DNA of 64,000 bases from Spirochaetota bacterium (lineage in GTDB: Bacteria; Spirochaetota; Spirochaetia; Treponematales; Rectinemataceae), in assembly GCA_029265615.1 (NCBI GenBank), contig JAJUIB010000001.1, positions 124,001 through 188,000 on the forward strand. The letters run 5' to 3'. The notes under the pieces are model-generated. The model made no database searches. It was not told the origin of the DNA and saw only the letters and a program-made list of their open reading frames with translations. Positions within the stretch are counted from its first letter, which is position 1; every line of letters starts with the position of its first letter. This document shows positions 33,316 through 41,490 of the stretch, in pieces. The position numbers and the translations under genes are program-made.

Positions 33316-34236
33316 ATGCACGAAAATCCAGGTTCGCCTATAGCACGGCAGGGCAATAGGGCGAGCTATGTCATTGGCGTTGGCTCGGGGAAGGGCGGTG
33401 TCGGCAAATCGACTGCCGCCGTTCTCCTCGCCGAAGCGCTCTCCGTCAAGGGCCTCAGGGTCGGTCTCCTCGATGCGGACATCACCGGGCCAAGTGCGCC
33501 GCGCCTCCTCGGGCTTGAATCGGCGCGCGCCGAATCCGACGGCGAAAAACTCTTTCCCATCCGTGCGGAGCAGGGCTTTGGGGTGATGTCGATCAATTTC
33601 CTCGTCGAGGACGAGGATGCGCCGGTTATCTGGCGTGGTCCCCTTCTTTCACGCGCCGTCGAACAATTCTGGCAGGACGCCGAATGGGGCGAGCTTGACG
33701 TCCTTGTCGTCGACCTGCCGCCAGGCACGGGCGACGTGGTTATCACCGCCCTCACCTCGCTACCGATGACCGGCGTCGCCTTTGTCGCGACGCCGCAGGA
33801 CCTCGTCTCCATGGTCGTCGCCAAGGCGGTCGGCATGGCCAAGGCGGCTGAGGCGCAGGTGCTCGGCGTCGTAGAAAACATGGGCTCGATCGTCTGCCCC
33901 GCATGCGGCAAGGAGCACCCTCTCTTTGCTTCCGGCGAGGCGGGAAAGTCGGGGGCCGCGCGTCGGGGCCTGCCCCTCCTCGGAAAATTCCCCTTCCGGC
34001 CCGAGATCGCGCAGCGCGGCATTATCCGCTGGGACGAGCTTCCAGCGGGGCTCAAGGCCGAAGCGCTTGCATTCGCGGACGCGACCCTTGCCGCCGCGAA
34101 AAAAGCAGCTGCCGTTCCAGGGAGAAACCGGACAAGCCGCGCCGAGGCAGGCGAAGCGCACGAAAAGTGCGAAGGCTGTGGATGCTCGGGCGACTGCTCA
34201 AGCGGCGAGGGCTGCTCGGGCGGCTGTGCGAACTGA
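33316..34236 (+). CDS. mrp: Mrp/NBP35-type iron-sulfur cluster carrier ATPase with Cys-rich tail
   Basis: 306 residues from ATG 33316 (GGGAGG six bases upstream). Walker A GSGKGGVGKST (about 23-33), DADITGPS, DLPPGTGD and the CxxC pair Cys194/Cys197 (VCPACGKEH), which holds a bridging 4Fe-4S cluster in Mrp dimers. The last 25 residues carry a second Cys-rich patch (EKCEGCGCSGDCSSGEGC), unusual for plain Mrp and likely another metal site. It is fused by TGATG overlap to a DUF134-NifX gene, the pairing seen for Mrp and ORP proteins in sulfate reducers. Confidence 0.93.
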   Translation: MHENPGSPIARQGNRASYVIGVGSGKGGVGKSTAAVLLAEALSVKGLRVGLLDADITGPSAPRLLGLESARAESDGEKLFPIRAEQGFGVMSINFLVEDEDAPVIWRGPLLSRAVEQFWQDAEWGELDVLVVDLPPGTGDVVITALTSLPMTGVAFVATPQDLVSMVVAKAVGMAKAAEAQVLGVVENMGSIVCPACGKEHPLFASGEAGKSGAARRGLPLLGKFPFRPEIAQRGIIRWDELPAGLKAEALAFADATLAAAKKAAAVPGRNRTSRAEAGEAHEKCEGCGCSGDCSSGEGCSGGCAN

Positions 34237-34904
34237 TGCCCCGCCCCTTTTCCGGGCGTCGCGTCTATCTTGAGCCCGCCGCGACGCTCTACAAGCCAGC
34301 AGGGTTTCCAGGCCGCGGACTCGAGGAAATATGTCTCGGTCTCGATGAACTTGAGGCTCTCAGGCTCGCTGATAAAGAAGGGCTGTACCAGGAGGCAGCC
34401 GCGATGCGCATGGGTGTGTCGCGGCAAACCTTTGGCCGCATCGTCGAGGCCGCGCGCCGGAAAGTGGCGACGGCTCTTGTCGAGGGCAAGGCGCTCCGCA
34501 TAGGCGGAGGGCCCGCAATACGTGACATAGAAGAGGAGCGAAGCATGAAGATAGCAGTCCCCACGCGCGACGGCGCGGTCGATGCGCACTTTGGCCACTG
34601 CGCCTATTTTTCTATCTACACTGTCGAGGATGGCAGGATAGTCGGGGAAGAACGGCTTGAGTCGCCCGAAACCTGCGGGTGCAAGAGTGGCATTGCAGGC
34701 GAACTCGCACGGAGCGGCGTCAAGAAACTCATCGCTGGCAATATCGGCGAAGGAGCAGTCCGCGTTCTCGGCTCTTTCGGCATCGAGGTCGTCCGCGGCG
34801 CCACGGGGAGTGCCCGTGGCGCGGTTGAAGGTTTTCTCGCCGGGAAAACCTTCGAACATGGTGCAAACTGCCATGAGCACCACGGAGATTGCGCAAACCA
34901 CTAA
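34236..34904 (+). CDS. DUF134 helix-turn-helix protein fused to a NifX-type domain
   Basis: 222 residues from ATG 34236, overlapping the mrp stop. Residues 1-95 are a DUF134 domain (MPRPFSGRRVYLEP, LDELEALRLADKEGL, then the HTH MRMGVSRQTFGRIVEAARRK). Residues 104-205 are a NifX/dinitrogenase cofactor domain (MKIAVPTRDGAVDAHFGHCAYF, with ETCGCK). A His/Cys tail (HGANCHEHHGDC) follows. It could sense an Fe-S or metal cluster and bind DNA, making it the best regulator candidate for the GCATATGC palindromes. A strong AGGAG six bases before Met104 (ATG 34545) suggests that the NifX part is also made on its own. Confidence 0.9.
   Translation: MPRPFSGRRVYLEPAATLYKPAGFPGRGLEEICLGLDELEALRLADKEGLYQEAAAMRMGVSRQTFGRIVEAARRKVATALVEGKALRIGGGPAIRDIEEERSMKIAVPTRDGAVDAHFGHCAYFSIYTVEDGRIVGEERLESPETCGCKSGIAGELARSGVKKLIAGNIGEGAVRVLGSFGIEVVRGATGSARGAVEGFLAGKTFEHGANCHEHHGDCANH
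34534..34547 (+). promoter_or_regulatory. Internal ribosome site and start codon inside the DUF134-NifX gene
   Basis: AGGAG (34534-34538), six bases, then ATG (34545-34547) in frame at residue 104, exactly where the NifX domain begins (MKIAVPT). This is as good a ribosome site as those of the real gene starts in the window. Confidence 0.6.
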
Positions 34905-34946
34905 GGGGCCCCACCCCCTCGGGGGCGCAAGGCCCTGTGACTAAAA

Positions 34947-34975
34947 AAGGCCGCCCGGATGCTCCGGGCGGCCTT
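34947..34975. terminator. Bidirectional terminator
   Basis: A 13-bp perfect stem, AAGGCCGCCCGGA (34947-34959) with TCCGGGCGGCCTT (34963-34975). On the minus strand a T run follows (CTTTTTTAG); the plus side has only TTCATATT. It separates the mrp operon from the convergent exporter genes. Confidence 0.85.
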
Positions 34976-34986
34976 CATATTGGGGT

Positions 34987-35018
34987 GCTTACTGAGCTTT
35001 CGCAGAAGCTCAGTAAGC
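34987..35018. other. Second perfect hairpin behind the exporter permease gene
   Basis: GCTTACTGAGCTT (34987-34999), loop TCGCAG, AAGCTCAGTAAGC (35006-35018). It has no T run on either side. It lies between the permease stop and the terminator, so a minus-strand transcript ends in two hairpins in a row. Confidence 0.6.
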
Positions 35019-35027
35019 GCGAAAGGA

Positions 35028-36275
35028 CTAGCGCACCCTCGCCCACTTGAGGATTTCCTTGAACGTTGCGCGTTTTCCGGTCATGAGCATGCCAACTCTG
35101 AAGATGCGCGCGGCGAATGCAACCATCGCGTAAATCGTCCCTGCAAGGAGCGAAAGGGCGAGGGCGATTTGCCAAAGGGGCGGCGGAGAGACGAGAATGC
35201 GGATGAGCATCACAATGGGACTCGTCATGGGGAAAAGCGAGAGCGCAACAGAAAGCCCGGATCCCGGGTTCATCACGAAGGACGAGATCATCACGAGGGG
35301 GATAATCAGGAAGATCAGGAGCGGCCACGCAAGTTGGCCGAGGTGGTGCTCATCCTCCGCGGCAGCGCCAATCGCGGCGTAGCCCGAAGCGTAGAGGAAG
35401 AATGCGAGTACAAAAAAGAGCACGAGCCATCCGAGATTTGCTGCAGAAACGGCATGCGGCGCGGCAAGCCCGAGCGCGGGGAGAACGAGTTTTGAAAGCA
35501 GCATCGCCATCCCCGTCCAAACCGCGTACTGGAGCAGGCCCGCGATTCCGAGACCTAAGATCTTACCGAACATGAGTTCTCGCGCGGAGAGACTCGAAAG
35601 CATGATTTCGACAGTCTTGGATGTCTTTTCCTGGACCACCGAGCGCCCGATGAGCTGCCCGTAGAGAATGGTCGTCATATAGATGAGCATCACAAAAGCC
35701 ATCGCGGTGAACAAGGTCGTCTCAAAGTTCGATTCTGCATGCTCCTCCTCGACGGCTCCGCCGCCGACCTTCCGCACCGACAGATCGACGCCCTGCACAA
35801 GCGTGCGCGCAAGCTCAGGATCGATGCCGCTCTGTGCCGCCCGAGCGCTCCGGGCAACGGAACCCAAGGCCTCCCTGACGGCGCCGTAGAGGAACGCGTC
35901 GGTTCCTGTTTTTGTGTAGAGCGTGACGCCCGCATCGATCCAGTCGGCGGGGAGCAGGATAAGCGCGGCGTAGCTTTCATCGAGGACTTTCGCCTTGGCC
36001 GCCGACCGGGCGTCATCCGCATCGACAGACATAACAACGAGGCTGCGGCCAGCGTTTGCCGCGACCGCCTCAAGTGCGGCGAGGCCTGCTGCGTCGCCGC
36101 CAGAAACCGCGATCGGTGTGCCGCCCGACAATGTCTTCGGGTTCATCGACAACAGGCCGGGAAGGACGGTGATCGCGAGAATAAGAAAGGGGCCAAGAAT
36201 CGTGAGAACGACGAAGGTTTTATTCGCAGCGGCAAGCTTGAATTCGTGACGAATGACCGCAAACAGTTTGGGCAT
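35028..36275 (-). CDS. ABC exporter permease (NatB/YhaP-like)
   Basis: 415 residues from ATG 36275 with GAAGGAG seven bases upstream. One N-terminal helix (about 22-42), a soluble extracytoplasmic region of some 140 residues, then about six helices with the conserved RSVVQEKTSKTVEIMLSSLSARELMFGKILGL segment of the ABC-2 family. Likely exports sodium or a toxic compound together with the ATPase encoded just before it (one base between the genes). Confidence 0.9.
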   Translation of the reverse strand: MPKLFAVIRHEFKLAAANKTFVVLTILGPFLILAITVLPGLLSMNPKTLSGGTPIAVSGGDAAGLAALEAVAANAGRSLVVMSVDADDARSAAKAKVLDESYAALILLPADWIDAGVTLYTKTGTDAFLYGAVREALGSVARSARAAQSGIDPELARTLVQGVDLSVRKVGGGAVEEEHAESNFETTLFTAMAFVMLIYMTTILYGQLIGRSVVQEKTSKTVEIMLSSLSARELMFGKILGLGIAGLLQYAVWTGMAMLLSKLVLPALGLAAPHAVSAANLGWLVLFFVLAFFLYASGYAAIGAAAEDEHHLGQLAWPLLIFLIIPLVMISSFVMNPGSGLSVALSLFPMTSPIVMLIRILVSPPPLWQIALALSLLAGTIYAMVAFAARIFRVGMLMTGKRATFKEILKWARVR

Positions 36276-36276
36276 A

Positions 36277-37221
36277 TTAGTGCTCCTTCGAAGATGCCAC
36301 CGGCACGCCACCGTCACGGTCGACACCGGCTCCTGCATCGTTCACAAGACGGACAAAGATAGAATGAAGCGACGGGGTCATGAGCTCGAACCTCTTTATG
36401 CGGAGGCGCCCGACCAGCGCCGCGAGAAGCTCGTCGGCGCTCGCACCGGCCTTAAGCCCCACTTCGATCCACCGCGGATAAGCGCGGACGGATTCGACAC
36501 CGGGCAGGCCTGCGACAAATCCCGCGTCGCCATCGAATTCGATTTGAACCGAATTCGAGCCATGCCGCGCCTTGATCTCGGCGACGCTGCCGGAAAAAAG
36601 TTCGCGCCCCTTGCACACGAGCAGGAGCCGGTCGCAAAGACGCTCGGCGTGCTCCATCACGTGGGTCGAAAAAAGCACGGTCTTGCCCCGAGCTTTGAGT
36701 TCGAGCACTGCCTCGAGCAGGAGGTCCTGAGAAACGGGATCCAGCCCGGAAAACGGCTCATCGAACAGCACAAGGTCGGGATCGTGGATAATCGAACCGA
36801 TGAATTGGAGCTTCTGGGCCATGCCCTTCGACAGATCCTCGATCTTGTGGCCCCGCCAGTCGCTAAGCTTGAAGCGCTCGAGCAAGGGAGCGGCCTGCAT
36901 CCGCGCCTCAGCGCGGCTCAAGCCCTTGAGTTCGGCGAGATAGAGGAGCATCTCCTCCACCTTGGCCTTTTTGTAAAGCCCCCGCTCTTCGGGAAGATAG
37001 CCAATCCGGGCCTTCATGGCCTCGGAGAAGGGCTTTTCGTCAAAAGAAATCGATCCTGAGTCGGGCGCGATGACGTTCATGATCATGCGGATTGTGGTTG
37101 ATTTGCCGGCGCCATTTGGTCCAATAAGACCGAATATCTCGCCAGGTCGGGCTTCGAACGACAGCCCGTCCACCGCATGAACCGTCTCATAGGTCTTTAC
37201 AACCTTTTCTACTTTGAGCAC
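36277..37221 (-). CDS. ABC exporter ATPase (NatA-like)
   Basis: 314 residues from GTG 37221 with AAAGGAG six bases upstream. Walker A GPNGAGKST (about 37-45), Walker B LVLFDEPFSGLDPVS and a signature weakened to LSKGMAQKLQF, as in other NatA-type ATPases. The C-terminal extension of about 90 residues is typical of drug and sodium exporters. First gene of a two-gene operon. Confidence 0.92.
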   Translation of the reverse strand: MLKVEKVVKTYETVHAVDGLSFEARPGEIFGLIGPNGAGKSTTIRMIMNVIAPDSGSISFDEKPFSEAMKARIGYLPEERGLYKKAKVEEMLLYLAELKGLSRAEARMQAAPLLERFKLSDWRGHKIEDLSKGMAQKLQFIGSIIHDPDLVLFDEPFSGLDPVSQDLLLEAVLELKARGKTVLFSTHVMEHAERLCDRLLLVCKGRELFSGSVAEIKARHGSNSVQIEFDGDAGFVAGLPGVESVRAYPRWIEVGLKAGASADELLAALVGRLRIKRFELMTPSLHSIFVRLVNDAGAGVDRDGGVPVASSKEH

Positions 37222-37264
37222 GGTACACTCCTTTCGCGATACGCGGTAGTTGCGCGATACTGGC

Positions 37265-37294
37265 ATGGTAGTGCTCTTCGGCCATGTTGAACAA
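37265..37294 (-). promoter_or_regulatory. Promoter of the NatAB-like operon
   Basis: Minus strand TTGTTC (37289-37294), an 18-bp spacer and TACCAT (37265-37270); start near 37258, leader about 37 bases with the ribosome site. Confidence 0.5.
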
Positions 37295-37317
37295 GGCATC
37301 CACAATGCGGTGGTTTA

Positions 37318-37350
37318 AAACGAAAAAGCCGCCCCGGTTTCCGGGCGGCC
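37318..37350 (-). terminator. Terminator behind the YjfB-like gene
   Basis: GCCGCCCCGG (37328-37337) pairs with CCGGGCGGCC (37341-37350) with one bulge. On the minus strand it is followed by TTTTTCGTTTT. Confidence 0.75.
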
Positions 37351-37393
37351 TTCCTCGCCTTTCGCGCCCTATGAATGGGCGTGCTCGTGGACG

Positions 37394-37579
37394 CTAGGCG
37401 CTCGTGTCCAGGCGAGACCCGAGCGCCGGATCGGACGCTGTCTCCACGCTTTCAAGGAGGGTGCGGAGGTCATCCCCGCCGCTTTTTGCCGTTTTGAGCG
37501 CAAGTGAGAGCACTCTTGCGCCCAGCTCTTGGGCTAAACGCTCCTCGGAAAGCCTCGTGGAGAGCGAAGCGATATCCAT
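37394..37579 (-). CDS. Small YjfB-like putative motility protein, leaderless
   Basis: 61 residues, MDIASLSTRLSEE at the start. A short amphipathic helical protein with ALKTAKSGGDDLRTLLESV, the pattern of the YjfB family (pfam14070, MDIA.LS...S and K.A..TAK...), which is linked to flagellar genes in other bacteria; no function is proven. The longer frame upstream (to 37762) runs through the tyrS end and a promoter, so the short form is preferred. ATG 37579 sits exactly six bases after a TATAGT -10 box with no ribosome site; ATG 37585 is two codons earlier. Confidence 0.72.
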   Translation of the reverse strand: MDIASLSTRLSEERLAQELGARVLSLALKTAKSGGDDLRTLLESVETASDPALGSRLDTSA

Positions 37580-37585
37580 GCTCAT

Positions 37586-37614
37586 ACTATACTGCGAAAT
37601 TTGGCCCGCAACAA
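37586..37614 (-). promoter_or_regulatory. Leaderless promoter of the YjfB-like gene
   Basis: Minus strand TTGTTG (37609-37614), a 17-bp spacer, TATAGT (37586-37591), six bases, ATG 37579. Confidence 0.65.
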
Positions 37615-37689
37615 GGACACATCGATCCCCTAGCGTGAAAAATCCGTTAATACATCCCGCACGCAGAACGCGCACCGTGCCCAGGGCGG

Positions 37690-38925
37690 CTAGCGGCGCA
37701 GGATCCTGAACACGCGCTTTTTCCCCGCACGGAGCATGAGCGCTCCCTCGGCATCGAGCCACGAGCTATCCACGACGGTCTTTTCGTCATCGATTTTGCG
37801 GTCGTTGATGATGGCGCCGCCCTGTTGGACGAGCCGCCGGGCTTCGCTCTTGGAAGGGACAAGGCCTGCATAGACAAAGAGATCGAGCACTCCCATGCCG
37901 TGGTCAAGCTCCTCGCCTGAGAGTTCCCGCGAGGGTATCTGGCTGACATCGCCCGCCTTGGAGCCGCCAAAGGCCGCCTGAGCCGCCGCAAGCGCCCTGT
38001 CTGCCTCGTCCTTGCCATGGATGAGCGCAGTGACCTCCCAGGCGAGGCGCTCCTTTGCCTGGTTGATGCCGGCATCGGTTGCGTTGCCGAGCGCCCTGCA
38101 TTCAGCGGCCGGCAGAAAGGTGAACATGAGGAGGAAGCGCTCGACATCGGCATCGGCGACATTGCGCCAGTATTGGAAAAAGTCATACGGGCTCGTGACT
38201 GCCGGGTCGAGGAAAAGCGCTCCCTTTTCCGTTTTACCCATTTTCTTCCCATCGGCGGTGGTGACCAGTGGGAAGGTCAGGCCGAAGCACTCCGCCCCCT
38301 CGACGCGGCGTATGAGCTCGATGCCTGCGACGATGTTGCCCCACTGGTCGTCGCCCCCGATCTGGAGGCGGCAACCGCGGCGCTTGTACAGCTGAAGAAA
38401 ATCATAGCTCTGGAGTAGCTGGTAGTTAAACTCGATGAAGGAGAGGCCGGTCTCCATGCGCATGCGGTAGGCCTCGAACGAAAGCATGCGGTTCACGGAG
38501 AAATGCCGCCCTATGTCCCTGAGGAAGTCAATGTAGTTAAGATCGGCCAGCCAGTCTTTGTTGTTCTCGGTGTAGGCGGTCGTACCGTCGAAACCGATGA
38601 AACGATCAAGTTGCGCCGCAATCGAGGCGCTGTTTGCATCAAGCTGCTCGTAAGAGAGCATCTTGCGCATTTCGCTCTTACCGGAAGGGTCGCCGATGCG
38701 CGCCGTACCACCGCCAACGAGCGCGATGCCCCGGTGACCGGCTTCGTGGAGATGGCGGAAGGCGAAAAACGGCACCATGTGCCCGATATGGAGCGATGGA
38801 CCCGTAGGATCGCAACCGACGTAGAAGGTGACCGGTCCCTCGTCCATGAGCTTGGAAAGTCTGTCAAGGTCGGTGCACTGCTTAAGGAAGCCGCGTTCCT
38901 TAAGCGTCTCAAGGGCGGCGTTCAT
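37690..38925 (-). CDS. tyrS: Tyrosyl-tRNA synthetase
   Basis: 411 residues from ATG 38925 with GGAGG six bases upstream. Class I HIGH at 46-49 (PSLHIGHM), the binding helix segment NYQLLQSYDFLQLYKRRGC and the KMSKS loop as KKMGKTEKG, a TyrRS variant. The C-terminal 65 residues are an S4 RNA-binding domain (GLVPSKSEARRLVQQGG). Charges tRNA-Tyr in the cytoplasm. Divergent from the HU gene. Confidence 0.96.
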   Translation of the reverse strand: MNAALETLKERGFLKQCTDLDRLSKLMDEGPVTFYVGCDPTGPSLHIGHMVPFFAFRHLHEAGHRGIALVGGGTARIGDPSGKSEMRKMLSYEQLDANSASIAAQLDRFIGFDGTTAYTENNKDWLADLNYIDFLRDIGRHFSVNRMLSFEAYRMRMETGLSFIEFNYQLLQSYDFLQLYKRRGCRLQIGGDDQWGNIVAGIELIRRVEGAECFGLTFPLVTTADGKKMGKTEKGALFLDPAVTSPYDFFQYWRNVADADVERFLLMFTFLPAAECRALGNATDAGINQAKERLAWEVTALIHGKDEADRALAAAQAAFGGSKAGDVSQIPSRELSGEELDHGMGVLDLFVYAGLVPSKSEARRLVQQGGAIINDRKIDDEKTVVDSSWLDAEGALMLRAGKKRVFRILRR

Positions 38926-38981
38926 GCTGGTCCTCCGTGGTCGTATCGGGTCCAAACCGCGAGCGCGCGGTCGTTTTCGCG

Positions 38982-39011
38982 ATTATATCGGGCCCAAAGA
39001 GGGCTGCGCAA
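38982..39011 (-). promoter_or_regulatory. tyrS promoter
   Basis: Minus strand TTGCGC (39006-39011), an 18-bp spacer and a perfect TATAAT (38982-38987). The leader of about 50 bases contains the hairpin ACCGCG-AGCG-CGCGGT (38956-38971). Confidence 0.65.
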
Positions 39012-39045
39012 GGCTCGCACCCATCTGTTTTGGAAGTGCGCGCTC

Positions 39046-39074
39046 TTGCGAGAGCCTGCAAGGAGCGCTATTAT
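39046..39074 (+). promoter_or_regulatory. HU gene promoter
   Basis: TTGCGA (39046-39051), a 17-bp spacer and TATTAT (39069-39074). Confidence 0.65.
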
Positions 39075-39100
39075 TGAACAAAACCTGCCAAGGAGTGAGT

Positions 39101-39409
39101 ATGCCCGCTGCAACCCCCAAAGCCCTGACAAAGGCTCAGATCATCGCCCAGCTCGCGGAGAAAAACGAGCTCACGAAAAAGCAGATCGCTGCCGTGCTCG
39201 AATCGTTCGCCGAACTCGCCTACAAAGAAACCAAAAAAAACAAGAAGTTCACGATTCCCGGCATCGGCATCCTCAAGCTCAACAAGCGCAAAGCACGGAT
39301 GGGACGCAACCCCGCCACCGGCGAAGCCATCAAAATCCCCGCAAAAACCGCAGTCAAGATGACGGTGTCGAAGGCCTGCAAAGAGGCCATTCTCGGCGCC
39401 ACGAAATAA
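39101..39409 (+). CDS. HU family DNA-binding protein
   Basis: 102 residues from ATG 39101 with AAGGAG five bases upstream. The HU/IHF fold: helical N-terminal half (ALTKAQIIAQLAEKNELTKKQ), FTIPGIGILKLNKRKARMGRNPATGE with the DNA-intercalating arm RMGRNPATGEAIKIPA, and the closing helix VSKACKEAILG. A Pro/Ala N-terminal extension of about eight residues is like spirochaetal HU proteins. Acts as a nucleoid protein. It has its own promoter. Confidence 0.95.
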   Translation: MPAATPKALTKAQIIAQLAEKNELTKKQIAAVLESFAELAYKETKKNKKFTIPGIGILKLNKRKARMGRNPATGEAIKIPAKTAVKMTVSKACKEAILGATK

Positions 39410-39429
39410 ACGGCCTTTCATTCCGCTTA

Positions 39430-39457
39430 GGTGGTTGCCGGTCTTTCGGCAACCACC
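39430..39457 (+). terminator. Hairpin between HU and ttcA genes
   Basis: GGTGGTTGCCG (39430-39440), loop GTCTTT, CGGCAACCACC (39447-39457), an 11-bp perfect stem 20 bases after the HU stop. No T run follows, so it may reduce read-through into ttcA or stabilise the HU mRNA rather than end it fully. Confidence 0.55.
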
Positions 39458-39478
39458 CCGTACGCAAACGGTGGATGC

Positions 39479-40195
39479 ATGAAAAACGCCGAGGCGGTCG
39501 TCGCGAAGCTTTCTGAAGCGGCGATTCGGCGTTACGGGATGATCGAAGCGCATGACCGCATCCTCATTGGCGCCTCGGGCGGCAAGGATTCCACATCCCT
39601 TGCTTACGATCTCTCCGTAAAACGCCGCTGGTGGCCCCTCCCCTTCGACATCGCGGCCTTGCATATTGCAACCGACGTAGGCGACTCCCAGGACATCGCG
39701 CCGCTCTCCGCGCTCTTCGCGGACTGGGGGATTCCGTTCGAATCCGTCTTCGTGCCAGTACGCGAGCGCATCAAAGAGGGCCACACAATGAACTGCTATT
39801 GGTGCTCAACCCAAAGGCGCACCGAGCTCATTCGCTTCGCGATGGAGCGCGGGTTCAATAAGATAGCGCTCGGCCATCACCTCGACGACATCGTCGAAAC
39901 GCTGCTCATGAACATGCTCCATAAAGGCGAATTTTCGACCATGCCTCCCGTCGTTCGCTATCGGAAGTACCCGCTTGCGGTCGTACGGCCCCTTGCACTC
40001 CTCGAGGAACGCCAGATTCTCGCCTTTGCCGCGGAAAAGGGCTTTAGTAGCATCACGTGCACCTGCGGCTTCGATGGCGCATCGCGCCGCAGAGAGGTGC
40101 GTGCGAAGCTTGCCGCCCTCACGGGAGGATCAAGCGAACAAAAGCGAAACCTGTTTGCGGCGATGTCGAACGTGAATGTCGAGTATCTGGCCTGA
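39479..40195 (+). CDS. ttcA: TtcA-like tRNA thiolation enzyme (PP-loop ATPase)
   Basis: 238 residues from ATG 39479 with GGTGG just upstream. PP-loop SGGKDS (33-38), the Cys pair MNCYWCS and a late Cys motif (SSITCTCGFDG), which in TtcA hold the 4Fe-4S cluster used to make 2-thiocytidine at tRNA position 32. GHHLDDIVETLLMNMLH is the second family stretch. The family includes other thiolases, so the modified base is inferred. Confidence 0.87.
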   Translation: MKNAEAVVAKLSEAAIRRYGMIEAHDRILIGASGGKDSTSLAYDLSVKRRWWPLPFDIAALHIATDVGDSQDIAPLSALFADWGIPFESVFVPVRERIKEGHTMNCYWCSTQRRTELIRFAMERGFNKIALGHHLDDIVETLLMNMLHKGEFSTMPPVVRYRKYPLAVVRPLALLEERQILAFAAEKGFSSITCTCGFDGASRRREVRAKLAALTGGSSEQKRNLFAAMSNVNVEYLA

Positions 40196-40235
40196 CAACT
40201 TACGGCGATGCTGCCCTCTGGCTTAGGCCCCCCGC

Positions 40236-41306
40236 TTATTTAGCCTTGCGCCTGCGTTCGCGCTCTTCAACTATGGCGGGAAGCTGCGGCGAAGCGCGCC
40301 TGTATGCGGTGATTTCCGCAAGCACGGCGACGGCTATCTCTTCGGGCGTCTCAGCCCCCACGTCGAGGCCAATGGGTGCGGCGAGCGCATTGACACGCGC
40401 AGGATCGAAGCCTTCCGCCACAAGCGCATCACATACCATGCGCACCTTGCGGCGTGAGCCGATGAAGCCTGCATACCGATACTCCTTACCGAGGACGGCA
40501 CGAATACAGTCAAGGTCGGAGAGGTGGCCGGGGCTCACCACAACCGCGTACGCATGGGGGCCGAAGGGAAAGTGCTCGATGATCGCGGGAAAAGGCGCAC
40601 ACTCGACCTTGACGTCTAAAGGGAAACGTGCAGGATCGGCGAGTGCGGGCCGCGGATCGCCGATGGTGACCGAAAACCCGAGGAGCGGCGCCATGCGTGC
40701 GATGGCGCGGCCGACATGCCCCGCACCGAGAATGAGAAGCCGCTCAGGGGGGCAAAGCGGATCGTAGAAGTGGCCAGCCTCATCGAAACAGGGGCGCTCC
40801 GCCTGGAGCGCAAAGCGCGCACGCTCGAGGTCGAACTCGCCGTCCGCCGCAATCGCATGAGCTGTCCCGAGGGGGATGCCGTCATCGTCAATCGCGGCGA
40901 TGAGTCCGCAGTTGGCGCTTGCATCACCAAGCACAAGGACGGTCTTCCTCCCGGCATCGACACGCGCAAGCGCGGCGCGTAGCGGAGCAGGATCGACTTT
41001 CCATGCGATGAGCCGGACGCGGCCGCCGCAAATTGCCTCATCGCCGCGTGCGTTACAGCCTGCCAGATCGAGATCGAGCTCGATGGAGCTCTGTGTCCCT
41101 TCCGCCGCCAAAAGCCCCCGTGCACGCTCGATGGCAACCGCCTCGACTATGCCCCCGCCGACTGTTCCTACGGTACGACCGTCGGCAAACACTGCCATTT
41201 TGGAGCCGGCCCCCCGGGGCGTTGATCCCTCCACTTCAATCACCGCAACAATGACCGCCGGTTCATCACCTGTTGCGGCACGCAAGACCTCAAGACTCAC
41301 TGACAT
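40236..41306 (-). CDS. xdhC: XdhC/CoxI family protein
   Basis: 356 residues from ATG 41306 (AAAGGA five bases upstream). The N-terminal XdhC_CoxI domain has GSTPRGAGSKMAVF and VGTVGGGIVEA; the C-terminal Rossmann domain has LLILGAGHVGRAIA, and SRRKVRMVCDALVAEGF follows. XdhC proteins bind and sulfurylate the molybdenum cofactor for xanthine dehydrogenase-type enzymes. No such enzyme is in the window, although purine salvage genes are, so the client lies elsewhere. Confidence 0.9.
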   Translation of the reverse strand: MSVSLEVLRAATGDEPAVIVAVIEVEGSTPRGAGSKMAVFADGRTVGTVGGGIVEAVAIERARGLLAAEGTQSSIELDLDLAGCNARGDEAICGGRVRLIAWKVDPAPLRAALARVDAGRKTVLVLGDASANCGLIAAIDDDGIPLGTAHAIAADGEFDLERARFALQAERPCFDEAGHFYDPLCPPERLLILGAGHVGRAIARMAPLLGFSVTIGDPRPALADPARFPLDVKVECAPFPAIIEHFPFGPHAYAVVVSPGHLSDLDCIRAVLGKEYRYAGFIGSRRKVRMVCDALVAEGFDPARVNALAAPIGLDVGAETPEEIAVAVLAEITAYRRASPQLPAIVEERERRRKAK

Positions 41307-41353
41307 CCGTCCTTTCCCCCACATGGCGCCTAGGCCGCGCCACGGAAAGGTCC

Positions 41354-41383
41354 AGCATACCGTACGCACATGAACGTCCTCAA
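41354..41383 (-). promoter_or_regulatory. xdhC promoter candidate
   Basis: Minus strand TTGAGG (41378-41383), an 18-bp spacer and TATGCT (41354-41359). Confidence 0.45.
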
Positions 41384-41490
41384 GCGGCCCTGCAGTCTCT
41401 TCCCTTGGAGGCCACGCATGTGCGAGAGTGGGCGGGGCATTCCCGGTGACGGCCTCCCTCCGGATCGGGATGCGCCGCGAGGAAGCAAAG

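Noticed and set aside
33366-34901. A 511-residue minus-strand frame over the mrp region
   Set aside because: Antisense to Mrp and DUF134-NifX, both with clear motifs, ribosome sites and a promoter.
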